Shown piece after piece: positions 41,245-50,983 of a DNA stretch of 64,000 nucleotides. This DNA is from Prorocentrum cordatum (Eukaryota; Sar; Dinophyceae; Prorocentrales; Prorocentraceae). Numbering within the stretch: the stretch's first letter is position 1; the number at the start of each line of letters is the position of its first letter. The notes beneath the pieces were generated by a model, which saw only the letters and a program-made list of their open reading frames with translations, was not told where the DNA came from and did no database searches. A program made the position numbers and the translations under genes. The DNA is taken from assembly GCA_963575745.1 (NCBI GenBank), contig CAUYUJ010000336.1, positions 486,580 through 550,579 on the forward strand, given 5' to 3'.

Positions 41245-42130
41245 CGTCTCAGCACCGGCGCGTGGAATGTCCAGATTATATTGGAGTCGGTGTTCAGCAA
41301 CCAGGACGTTGTCCGGATGAAGTTTTCGCGTTTGAGGTCCCCGCTGGAAAAGCATGCCGTCGTTTGCCTCCAGGAATCTCATGGCATGGAATCAGATTTA
41401 GAGCAGCTCGAGAAAGATCACCAATCTCATGTTCCGTTTGGCCCATTCGGTGCTAGTGCATCTGCTGGGGGCCTGCTCTTTTTTTCATCTCGCGCGTGCT
41501 GCTGGCGCAGTTCGAGACTGTGCACCTAGCTCAAGTCGCCCCAGGTCGCACTGCTTATCTCAATCTCTTTGGTCCCAGGGGGTGCTGTCAGATCTTTAAC
41601 GTACACATCGTCCCTGATTGGTCAGAAGGGGAAACCAAAATCGACTTTGTTCGTCTTCGTCGTGAGCTCCTTCCCTCTAGTTGTTTATTGGGCATTGCCT
41701 TGGGAGATTGGAACTTCATGCGTCTTGGGGGCGCCAGATCTCATACCGACGCGGGTGCTGGAGGTCCTGTTGGATCTCGGCTTGCTGCAGCTTTTAATCA
41801 GTCGCTCGGTGCACTCTGCGAGGTCGTGCAAGAACGCGACACCCATCGCATCGTTCGTCAGACGGAGGAGGGTGATAGCGGCAGGTCCGACCCGCAGATA
41901 TCGTTCGGCAGGCTCGATCGCATTCACACCGCGCTCGCGTCACAGGACATTCTCGACCTCTGCCCGCAGACTGGCACGAGCTGGGTTATCACGAATCTTA
42001 GCAAGCCGTTGGACCACGCACCTGCGTTCCTGTCGCTCGCTGTTTGGAAGCCCACGGGAGACGCGCGCATCCCGACGTGGGTGGCCAAGCACCCGCAGTT
42101 TAGCAACATGGCGAAGGATATCTTGGATCC
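41245..42130 (+). pseudogene. LINE A endonuclease (EEP/AP-like)
   Basis: The first frame reads LSTGAWNVQIILESVF and KHAVVCLQESHGMESDL (the Q-E-S/T box). After a frameshift near 41.50 kb the next frame continues LAQVAPGRTAYLNLFGP, LGIALGDWNFMRLGG (GDxN box), RLDRIHTAL and SKPLDHAPAFLSL (the final D-H box). This is the usual motif order of LINE endonucleases that nick the target. The frameshift makes it a pseudogene. Confidence 0.82.
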
Positions 42131-42655
42131 AGAGTTCTTGCCCCGCGACGCCGGCCACCGTCAGCTGGAGATCAAAGATGCGATGAAGTTCGTCGCGAAT
42201 CGCGTCAAGGATTGGGTTTTTGAAAAAGGGGCCAGGACCCCTGAGGAAAAACTGTCGTGCATGCTCTCGGTTTTGAGGGGCGTTCGGTCGGGGGGCCCCC
42301 GTGAGACTCTTAGAGGCCTCAAAGGGTTTCGTGACCTGCACGTGCATCTTGATTCCCAGGGGCTCTGGTGGACCGACCGCGAGGGCTTTGATCTGCTTTT
42401 CTCTCAGCTTATGCGTAATGTTCTGCAAGCTCGCGAATCAGATGTCCGCGATGCTGCCGCTCAGTCTGCAGATAATGGTGGCACCCGTGCAGCTCAGCAA
42501 CTTGCGAGGATTCGCAGGGTGACGCAGGCTTGGAAGATGTCTGGTCGGCAAGTCTTCTTGCGGCAGATTGCGGATGGGGAGGGGGGCCATCATAGTGACC
42601 CTAACAATTGCTTTCGATTGCTTGCTGAACATTGGGGGAGGGGGGGGGGGGGGGG
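42130..42655 (+). pseudogene. LINE A linker between endonuclease and RT
   Basis: Continues the endonuclease frame (REGFDLLFSQLMRNVL, RIRRVTQAWKMSGRQVF). It is broken at a G-rich run (42637-42656), where the RT frame takes over. The homopolymer makes an assembly error a real possibility. Confidence 0.6.
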
Positions 42656-43656
42656 CGTTTCAGGCTAGGTGGGTGGACAATGAGGTGATTAAGGAGCTTG
42701 TCACGCATATCTGCCCTATCCCATCTGACGATGCACAGTACTGTGCGAAAGACGGCTCGATCTACCCGCGAATTGTGCCCGAGAGTTTGCTCGCCGACAT
42801 TTTGTCGCAGAAGAAGGGCTCATCTCCTGGGCCTGACGGGGCCCCATACTCGGCGTGGGCTGCCTCTGGGGATGCGGGCCTGAACTGTCTGCATGGCGTT
42901 TACCTGGACTTAGTGGGGTCCCAGAGGTTGCCGAAAGAGTTCAATCGTAGTTCCGCTGCGTTCCCCCCCAAAGGTAACTCTGGTGCTGGGGGCGTTATTT
43001 GTCGTGAACCTAGGGAAACCCGCCCGCTATTATTTTCCAACACAGATAACACATTGATTAGCTCGTGTATAGATTGGCCACTGGCACAAGTTGCTGGTGA
43101 TCGCGCTGCTGCTGCTCAACGGGGTTTTCCCCGTGGGCGCCAGCCAGTGGACGACATCATTGGAGTAGATGCCACACTGCTGATGGGCAATGCAATGTGT
43201 GGCCAGAGGCGGACAGGCACGGCACTGTTCGACCTCAAAGCTGCATTCCCGAGTAATAATCATGCATATCTTTGGGCGGTCTTGAAAGCATATGGCATGC
43301 CTCAGCTCATCATCCTTAGCATCATGGTTTTACATCAGGACAGTATCACGTGCATAATGTCTGCTGGATCTGACCCGTTTCATGCACACCTTATGCGCGG
43401 CATAAAACAGGGATGTCCATTGAGCGGGCTCCTCTTCAGCCTCTGCTTCGGCCCTGTGATCAGGAAGTTGCAAGAGGCGTCGCTCTTCTCTGCAGTTGCG
43501 TTTAACGTCTTCGCAGACGACCTTGCCGCGTCGAGCTGGGACCTGATTACTATTATGCCGTGCGTCGTCCGAGTGCTCGCTAGGAGTGGGGGTGGTACTG
43601 GCCGCCATTTAAACGTCGCGAAGTGCCAGCTCGCATCGCCTGGTAAGTCCACCTAA
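42656..43656 (+). pseudogene. LINE A reverse transcriptase
   Basis: Complete motif set in one frame: KKGSSPGPDGAPYSAW (RT0/1), REPRETRPLLFSNTDN (motif 2), AQRGFPRGRQPVDDII, TALFDLKAAFPSNN (motif A, Asp 43231-43233), RGIKQGCPLSGLLFSL (motif B), VFADDLAASS (motif C, Asp-Asp 43516-43521) and RHLNVAKCQ (motif D/E). The catalytic residues are intact. The frame ends at 43656 and the thumb continues in another frame. It primes cDNA synthesis from a nicked target. Confidence 0.92.
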
Positions 43657-43679
43657 TCTCGCGGTGTGGGTGGCATCTA

Positions 43680-44777
43680 GGCGCGCGGATTGGGATTGGT
43701 AGCATCGAGGCCTCCTGGGGGCCTGTCCTTATCAAGCTCAACGAACGATGTCTACGTATTAAATCTGTGGGCCTCGGGTTATCATCAAGTATTCGATCAT
43801 ATAACGTGTCTGGCCTGCCTGTTGTCTCACATGTGGCGCAAGTGCACCATCCTGTTGCCCGTGCCCGTACTGTCGAGAAAGACGGTCTGCAGCTGCTCAC
43901 CTGTGCGCCTCGGCATAGCACCCCACCGAAAGCAATGTTTGACTTGACTAGCTTCGGCCACCAGGTGGAAGCGAGGAGACTTGAGATCTTCTCGCAAGCA
44001 TGTACCCTGAGGGCAGCAACCAGGAGTTCCATGTTCTTATGCTACGACCGTCTAGTTAAGGGCTGGCAGGAATCCGACGAGGTGTGTATTGCTTGGAAAT
44101 ATTTTGAGATTGGTAGTGAAACGATTTTACTCCAGATGATTCGTGTTTATGATGCGTTTTACTGTATACATCCTCCTCCTGGTGATATTCACCCCCGCAA
44201 AGTTCAACAGTATATTCAACGCCTTCTTGTTCGTGACACTCCCCCGGAACCGTCCTCGTGTGCGATACTACCAAGACTCAGGAAGTGGTTGCCCTCTTCT
44301 GAGGGAGCGGCGGACTTGACGATAAAACATTTCGAAGCTCTTAGCAAGCACCTCCCCTCTTACACCTCCACTGCCCTCCTCAAGCCCGCGCGCAATGCCT
44401 GGAACACTTCTCGTCGATATCGTTGCGGGGCCCATGCATGTAGAATGGGATGCCAAGCCGTGGGGGGTGACGACATATTGCACTATATGTCTTGTCCAGT
44501 GGCTCGGGAGATACTGAAAAATGCGCTCAAGGCACTACCGTCCGATGCTGGAGAGGGCCCGTTTCGTTCCTTCCTCCCCCACCTTTCCCCCCCGAATCGT
44601 GAATGTTTTCTTCCACACTGTATTGCAGTTGATTGTTTGCACAGTGCTTATCAGTCTTTGCGTGCCTCTCCTCTCCCTCCCTGTCCTGCTAGGACCCGTG
44701 GCCTGATTCTCGGCAGGCTCCGCGCGAATGCCCGCCGCTCGAAGGTCGCTGCCCAGTTAGCCCGGGCACGTGCGTAG
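43680..44777 (+). pseudogene. LINE A thumb and C-terminal zinc cluster
   Basis: The frame from about 43767 reads VARARTVEKDGLQLL, FDLTSFGHQVEARRLEIFSQ, then CGAHACRMGCQA and LHYMSCPVAREIL (44424-44495), a Cys/His cluster like the C-terminal CCHC of LINEs. It ends RGLILGRLRANARRSK before the stop near 44777. There is no RNase H. Confidence 0.8.
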
Positions 44778-44930
44778 TCTCTCCCCCTGTCGCCTCGTCG
44801 CCCCCCATCTGCCTTCGTCTCCTCCCGAGAGAGCCCGCGCCGCTGGCGCCCTCGGCGGTGGCCGCGGCGGGCAGCGCTGCTGGGAGGACTGCGGGGCCTC
44901 TCTCCCCCCCCCCCCCCAAGCGCGGGTCAC

Positions 44931-45130
44931 TCCTCCTCCTCCTCTTCCTCCTCGTCCTCTTCCTCCTCCGCCTCCTCCTCCTCCTCTTCCTCCTCCTGCT
45001 CCTCCGCCGCCGCCGCCTCCGCCTCCGCCCCCATCCGCCTCCTTCTTTCCTCCTCCTCCTTCTCCTCCCTTTGCTCCTCCCCCCCCCTCCTCCTCCTCTT
45101 CGTCTTCCTCCTCCTCATCCTCCTCCTCCT
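44931..45130. repeat. (TCC)n tract between LINE A and LINE B
   Basis: About 200 bp of TCC/TTCC/GCC repeats on the + strand. LINE B starts, 5'-truncated, directly at its end. Confidence 0.93.
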
Positions 45131-45695
45131 GTTGTGCACATTCGTAGATGATGCAGCTACCAGAGCCGAGGGCACCGAAAGTAATTGGATTGATACTATA
45201 GCAAAGCCGGGCATCTACATGTGTGAGGAGCTGGTTCGTGCAGGTTTTGCGGTGAGTGACAAGACGGTTCCGGTGGCCTCCTCGAACAGGATCGCGCCCC
45301 AGGCCGCGAATCAACTTCGATGACGTGGGGTACTTCTAGCAGTTTCCACGGATGTTGTTGACTGGGGAGTGGACACGCCGGCGGGCAGGAGGCGCAACCT
45401 TAAGACGATGAAGGAACGAATCTCCAAGGGTCGTCGGCGATTTCAAGTTATACGCATAATGCGACGGCACCCGAAGCTGAGGCGCATCACTCCCTCAATG
45501 TGGTCGATGGGAGTCCGTCCTGAGTGTACTTACAGCCATCAAGCTTACGGAGCGCCCAACCATCTCCCCACGTGTTTTCGTGGTCAAGCCGCGCAGTGTT
45601 CGGTCGGCAGCGGGCCTGGACGATGCCTGACTACTGCGGTTGCGATGATGTTCAAAGCTCGAGGGCTCGACGTGCACAGCTGTGCGCATGGTTGA
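45131..45695 (+). pseudogene. LINE B RT motif C and thumb
   Basis: TFVDDAATRAEG (motif C, Asp-Asp at 45147-45152), then ELVRAGFAVSDKTVPVASSN. After an in-frame TGA at 45321 the same frame reads VDTPAGRRRNLKTMKERISK, GRRRFQVIRIMRRHPKLRRI and SMGVRPECTYSHQAYG, the Arg-rich thumb and following region of these LINES. Confidence 0.78.
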
Positions 45696-45741
45696 ATATG
45701 TGGCGAGAACATCATGAGTACCATGCGCATGTGGCCCTAGC

Positions 45742-46290
45742 TTGGGAGAAGATCGAACACGACTTCAGATCGCAGGATCGAGGAGATGGCGGCTGGTGAA
45801 AGGACCGATTGGAGCTACGATTGCGACAGTATATGACATTGGCTGGCACCCGTGTTCTCTCATGACTTGGGAATATGATCAGTGTTGTTGGTCGATTCCG
45901 GTTGTGGTGGACGACGAGTTTAGCAGCTCGCATGGCGATTTTACGGATATCTTGGGCGACGCCGAGGCGACCATCGATTCCCAGCTGGGGACGTCAGCGG
46001 CGAACCTCTTGGATTGCACGGACTTCGGCGGCGGCGCGGGCATGCACCACGTGTGCAGGGAGATGGCCAGGTTCGGCACCAGCGACCAGGGCGACGAGTG
46101 GGCCTTGAACGTGGTGGTCGTCACGAGGGGCCAGTGGACGCGCGAGCGTCTGAATGAGGTAGGCTACGAAGTCCCGAGTCTCGCGTGTCCACGGTGCCAC
46201 AGGGTACCAGAGACTCTGTTTCACATAATATGGGCCTGCGAAGCCAATGTTGGCCACGAATATTTCACGAAATCAAATATCTGTGTGTGA
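45742..46290 (+). pseudogene. LINE B pre-RNase H zinc-cluster region
   Basis: Open frame ending in VPSLACPRCHRVPETLFH followed by IIWAC, a C-x2-C-x8-H-x4-C cluster as found just before RNase H in LINES. The matching segment of LINE D is CFVCKEQVGTEAHQWWGC. Confidence 0.72.
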
Positions 46291-46429
46291 TCAGGCCCGA
46301 GTTAACCACGAGAGCGCCCCGAGCTCTTGGCTCCGAGGGTTCCCAGGGAAGGGGGGGACGATTCCCAGCTTCAACGACGGACCCCCAGAGACTTGGAGGT
46401 TCGGGGACACCAATTCAATTCCGCGCGAC

Positions 46430-46942
46430 GCCGAGGGTTATGCCACAGTTTTCGGGGACGGATCGGGAGATCACTTTTCGGATGACCCTCAGCGTCGCAG
46501 GGTTGGCGCAGGCGCAGTGGCGCTCGCGCCAGAGGGGTTATCTTGGAAGTCGGCATGGGGGTGCGGAACCACCATCCAAGGGAGGAGGCAGACGGCGCCT
46601 CGCGCGGCGATTACTGCCCTCGCCTTTGCCCTGGAATTCCTCCCAGGCCGACTGCGTTTCATCACCGATCATCTTCCGATTCTGTCGACCTGGTCCAGAG
46701 GAAAGCGTTTCGGGTTTGAGAACTTGGGGGGGGGCAGTGCCGACCTCTGGTCCAAGGTAGCTTCAGCACTTCAGGCAAGAGAGCCTGACGACGTGCTGTT
46801 CGAATGGGTTGCTTCCCACCAAAAGGAGGCGACACTCCGATCCGACGCCGACAAAATCCGTGCGTTCGGCAATGCGCGTGCTGACGCGATGGCGCCGGCG
46901 ATGGCTGAGATTTCGTGGGCCAACCAGTTCTGTTGTTTTTGA
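46430..46942 (+). pseudogene. LINE B RNase H, catalytic Glu lost
   Basis: YATVFGDGSGDHFSDD (first Asp at 46457-46459), VGAGAVALAPEGLSW, then APRAAITALAFAL where the usual catalytic Glu is Ala (codon 46607-46609), RFITDHLPILSTW (Asp), EWVASHQKEATLR (His) and AFGNARADAMA (Asp). The fold is preserved, but one of the metal-binding acids is missing. Confidence 0.8.
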
Positions 46943-47277
46943 CCTTCCTACTGACAGGAGGGATTCGGAGGCCGCCTTGATCCGACGGCGTGCTCGCCGG
47001 GCCCTGGGGTGTGCGATTTTGTTGGGGCCGTGGTCCGTGGAACGGCCGAAAAGCTGTGGTCCTGCACCTCTCCCGAAGTTGGCGCGTGTTTTGAGGGACT
47101 CCGACCATCGATGGTGTCGTGTGCGTGCGAAGTTTTATTGCACGCAGTGTTTGCAGTTCTCGAATCACGATCCGTTTTTTCCCCACATCCTGAATGGGTT
47201 CTTGTTTTCCCCGAACATATTCTCCTTCTCCCTCCCGCCTCCCATATCAATATCACGCCGACCACTCCAACCTCCCA

Positions 47278-47645
47278 TATCATACCACGCCTACCATACC
47301 ATACCATACCATACCACACCATACCATACCATACCATACCATACCACACACAACCAAACAATACCATACCATACCATACGACCATGCATACCACACCATA
47401 CCATACCAGGCATACCACACAATACCGAACAATACCATACCATACCATATCAACCTCATTATATAGCATACGTACCATACCACACCACACCATACCATGC
47501 CATACCTACCATACAAAACCATACCATACCTACCATCCGATAGCATACCTACCATACGATACAATACCATACCATACATACCATACAATACCATACCAAA
47601 CTACCCATACAATACCATACCATACATACCATACCATACCATAAA
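47278..47645. repeat. (CCATA)n pentanucleotide array
   Basis: ATACC/CCATA repeats with CACAC and GCATA variants, directly after LINE B. Confidence 0.95.
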
Positions 47646-47670
47646 CGCAGGAGCGAGCAGGGCATCGGAG

Positions 47671-49545
47671 TACCACACTATTTGCTAGGTTTCGTGCCCC
47701 TCCCGCCCCTCTAGGGAGGCCCCGCCTGAGCGAGGAGGGTATTGGACACCCGTACTATTTACAGGTTTCGTGCCCCTCCCTCCCCTCCAGGGAGGCCCCG
47801 TCTGAGCGAGGAGGGTATCGGAAACCCATACTATTTACATGGTTTCGTGCCCCTCCCACCCCTCCAGGGAGGCTCCGCCTGAGCGAGGAGGGTATCGGAA
47901 ACCCAGACTATTTACATGGTTTCGCGCCCCTCCCACCCCTCCAGGGAGGCATCGCCTGAGCGAGGAGGGTATCGGAAACCAAAACTAGTTGCATGGTTTC
48001 GCGCCCCTCCCACCCCTCCAGGGAGGCCCCGCCTGAGCGAGGGGGGAATCGGAAACCAATACTATGTACAAGCTTTCGTGCCCCTCCCACCCCTCCAGGG
48101 AGGCCCCGCCTGAGCGAGGGGGTATCGGAAACCCATACATGGTTTCGTGCCCTTCCCATCTCTCCAGGGAGGGCCCGCCTGAGCGAGTAGGGTATCGGAA
48201 ACCGACACTATTTACATGGTTTCGTGCCCCTCCCACCCCTCCAGGGAGGCCCCGCCTGAGCGAGGAGGGTATCGGAAACCCGTACTATTTACATGGTTTC
48301 GTGCCCCTCCCACCCCTCCAGGGAGGCCCCGCCTGAGCGAGGAGGGTATCGGAAACCATACTATTTACATGGTTTCGTGCCCCTCCTTCCCCTCCAGGGA
48401 GGCCCCGCCTGAGCGAGGAGGGTATCGGAAACCCATACTATTTACATGGTTTCGTGCCCCTCCCACCCCTCCAGGGAGGCCCCGCCTGAGCGAGGAGGGT
48501 ATCGGAAACCATACTATTTACATGGTTTCGTGCCCCTCCCACCCCTCCAGGGAGGCCCCGCCTGAGCGAGGAGGGTATCGGAAACCATACTATTTACTTG
48601 GTTTCGTGCCCCTCCCTCCCCTCCAGGGAGGCCCCGCCTGAGCGAGGAGGGTATCGGAAACCATACTATTTACATGGTTTCGTGCCCCTCCCTCCCCTCC
48701 AGGGAGGCCCCGCCTGAGCGAGGAGGGTATCGGAAACCATACTATTTACATGGTGTCGTGCCCCTCCCACCCCTCCAGGGAGGCCCCGCCTGAGCGAGGA
48801 GGGTATCGGAAACCATACTATTTACATGGTTTCGTGCCCCTCCCACCCCTCCAGGGAGGCCCCGCCTGAGCGAGGAGGGTATCGGAATACCATACTATTT
48901 ACATGGTTTCGTGCCCCTCCCACCCCTCCAGGGAGGCCCCGCCTGAGCGAGGAGGGTATCGGAAACCCAGACTATTTACATGGTTTCGTGCCCCTCCCAC
49001 CCCTCCAGGGAGGCCCCGCCTGAGCGAGGAGGGTATCGGAAACCAATATTATTTACTTGGTTTCGTGCCCCTCCCTCCCCTCCAGAGAGGCCCCGCCTGA
49101 GCGAGGAGGGTATCGGAAACCCGTACTATTTACAAGCTTTCGTGCCCCTCCCACCCCTCCAGGGAGGCCCCGCCTGAGCGAGGAGGGTATCGGAAACCCA
49201 CACTATTTACATGGTTTCGTGCCCCTCCCACCCCTCCAGGGAGGCCCCGCCTGAGCGAGGAGGGTATCGGAAACCGACACTATTTACATGGTTTCGTGCC
49301 CCTCCCTCCCCTCCAGAGAGGCCCCGCCTGAGCGAGGAGGGTATCGGAAACCCAGACTATTTACATGGTTTCGTGCCCCTCCCACCCCTCCAGGGAGGCC
49401 CCGCCTGAGCGAGGGGGGAATCGGAAACCCATACTAATTACCTGGTTTCGTGCCTCTCTCACCCCTCCAGGGAGGCCCCGTCTGAGCGAGGGGGGTATCG
49501 GAAACCCACACTGTTTAAATAGTTTCGTGTCCCTCCTACTGACAT
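47671..49545. repeat. 77-bp minisatellite, about 25 copies
   Basis: The unit carries GGTTTCGTGCCCCTCCCACC, then CCTCCAGGGAGGCCCCGCC, then TGAGCGAGGAGGGTATCGG, then AAACCATACTATTTACAT. GGTTTCGTGCCCC anchors recur every 76-78 bp from 47688 to about 49520. CCTCC-AG-GGAGG can form a short hairpin in each unit. Adjacent units are nearly identical in the middle of the array and more divergent at the ends. The frames through it (MVSCPSHPSREAPP-type) are artefacts. Confidence 0.95.
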
Positions 49546-49647
49546 GGGTGAGGAGGAGGGGAGAACCTTACCTATCCATCTCACGTCCTACTCCTCCCAC
49601 TGAGGAGGGTGAGGAGGAGGGGGAGTTTTGCGATGAGGAAGGCTTCA

Positions 49648-49750
49648 TCATGATGATGGCGATGACGATGGTTATGCTGCTGCTCACGATGACGATGACG
49701 ATGGCGATAATGGTGATGGACGATGACGATGGCGATAACGGCGATGATGT

Positions 49751-49791
<41 letters not shown>

Positions 49792-49985
49792 CTGATGCTG
49801 ATGCTGATGCTGATGATGATGATGATGATGATGATGATGGTGATGGTGATGGTGATGGTGATGGTGATGGTGATGGTGATGGTGATGGTGATGGTGATGG
49901 TGATGGTGATGGTGATGATGATGATGATGGTGATGCTGCTGATGATGATGACGATGATGATGATGATGATGATGACGATGACGAG
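49648..49985. repeat. (GAT)n / (GGTGAT)n array
   Basis: Pure and compound GAT, GCTGAT and GGTGAT blocks. Asp/Met/Ser/His homopolymer frames here are artefacts. Confidence 0.95.
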
Positions 49986-50107
49986 GCCGCGCTTGAACGA
50001 GGAGGGTCGCGGAAAGCATTACTCTTTACCAGGTTTCGTAGCCCTCCCCCCTTTCCAGCGGGGCCCCGCCAGAGCGAGGAGGGTATCAAGAAACCGTACT
50101 AGTTACA
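49986..50107. repeat. Displaced copies of the 77-bp minisatellite
   Basis: GAACGAGGAGGGTCGCGGAA and then a complete diverged unit (AGGTTTCGTAGCCCTCCCCC ... GAGCGAGGAGGGTATC) follow the GAT array, so the GAT tract lies inside the minisatellite array. Confidence 0.85.
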
Positions 50108-50179
50108 AGGCTGCGTTTCCTGAGCAGTTGTCCTCCCTCCTTTCTTTCGTCTGCCCTTTCGTGCGTACGTACTCGTTCG

Positions 50180-50475
50180 ATGAGTTTCTCCTTCGTGTTG
50201 GTGTTGTCGTACCCCATGGGTCCCACGGAACCGTTAATATCTCTATGTGGGGACCCCGTTAGCATAATTTTAAGCGCGTGCGGCCCAGTGTTCGTGCAAG
50301 CAATTTCGGAAGTTCGAGCGAGAGTGAGCGGCAAGGTCCTCCACCCGTCGCACTCGTTGCAGTATTGGAGCAACTATTGCCTCACGTTTTGTAGCAACTG
50401 CGGATTTGGTTGCACCACCGACCCTCGGCAGTTGGTTAAGGAATTTGCCCCCACGCCCAAAGGGAGTCCAGCTCC
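50180..50475 (+). pseudogene. LINE C: C-terminal stump
   Basis: The frame at 50351-50460 reads HSLQYWSNYCLTFCSNCGFG followed by DPRQLVKEFAPTPKG. This matches the C-terminal Cys-pair pattern of LINE D (FCKAISEYRCSSCNRF) and ends just before a long (TCC)n tract. Only this tail is present, so it is a severely 5'-truncated or overwritten copy. Short, hence moderate confidence. Confidence 0.5.
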
Positions 50476-50771
50476 GCCTCCTCCTCCTCCTCGGATTCCT
50501 CCTCCTTTGTTTTCTCCTCCTCCTCCTGATCCTATTTCTCCTCCTCCTCCTCCTCCTCCTCCCTCCTCGCTCCTCCTCCTCCTCCTCCCCCTCCTCCTCC
50601 TCCTCCTCCTCCTCCTCCTCCTCCTCCTCGTCCTTCTCCTCGTCCTCCTCCTCCTTCTCCCCCTCCTCCTCCTCCTCCTCCTCCTCCTCCTCCTCCTCCT
50701 CCTCCTCCTCCTCCTCCCTCTCCTCCTCCTCCGCCTCCTCCTCCTTCTTCTCCTCCTCCTCCTCCTCCTCC
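50475..50771. repeat. (TCC)n tract upstream of the exact spliced leader
   Basis: About 300 bp of TCC/TCCC repeats on the + strand that run directly into the SL. Confidence 0.95.
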
Positions 50772-50793
50772 TCCGTAGCCATTTTGGCTCAAG
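50772..50793 (+). other. Exact dinoflagellate spliced-leader sequence
   Basis: The 22 nt reading TCCGTAGCCATTTTGGCTCA then AG match the published dinoflagellate SL consensus (D-CCGTAG...CTCAAG) at every position. It is not followed by the GT donor of an SL RNA gene but by the leader of LINE D, so it is a retroposed mRNA 5' end and not an SL RNA locus. Confidence 0.96.
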
Positions 50794-50983
50794 ATGTGCG
50801 GTTCCCTCGGGGGCCAAACGGATACCGCTAGTCCGCGGCAGTGCGAGGGCGATTCGCCCGATCACCAGTTTTGCAGTGCTGGTCTGCCCCAGCAACTGCT
50901 ACATCTCACGCACGCCTGCGTCAGCCTGCCCAGGCGGCGCAGGCTTCCTTCCGAAGCACGCCTGAGGAGCGGGCAGCAGTGGC

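Larger units (their letters stand above)
39695..44780 (+). mobile_element. LINE A: SL-headed, decayed non-LTR retrotransposon
   Basis: Order SL - ORF1 (39903-41026) - endonuclease (41.25-42.1 kb) - RT (42.66-43.65 kb) - C-terminal zinc cluster (44.42-44.5 kb) - end near 44780, all on the + strand. At least four frame changes (about 40.31, 41.50, 42.65 and 43.7 kb) show decay. There is no RNase H, unlike LINES B and D, so it is another family. A (TCC)n tract begins about 150 bp after its stop. Confidence 0.88.
45131..47200 (+). mobile_element. LINE B: 5'-truncated non-LTR retrotransposon
   Basis: It begins inside the RT at motif C, immediately after (TCC)n. It continues through the thumb (45.36-45.6 kb), a CCHC zinc cluster (about 46.19-46.24 kb), RNase H (46.43-46.92 kb) and a C-terminal Cys cluster (about 47.12-47.17 kb), and is followed by a CCATA array. 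Gradual 5' truncation is typical of target-primed reverse transcription. Frames change at least three times. It is the same family type as LINE D (RNase H and the same C-terminal Cys pattern). Confidence 0.83.

Noticed and set aside
47671-49545. The 77-bp array as a CRISPR or as a tandem-repeat protein
   Set aside because: Units are contiguous with no unique spacers, the setting is eukaryotic, and the open frames merely reflect lack of stops in the unit.
50772-50793. SL RNA gene
   Set aside because: The SL is followed by an ATG and LINE leader, not by a GT donor with intron and Sm site.
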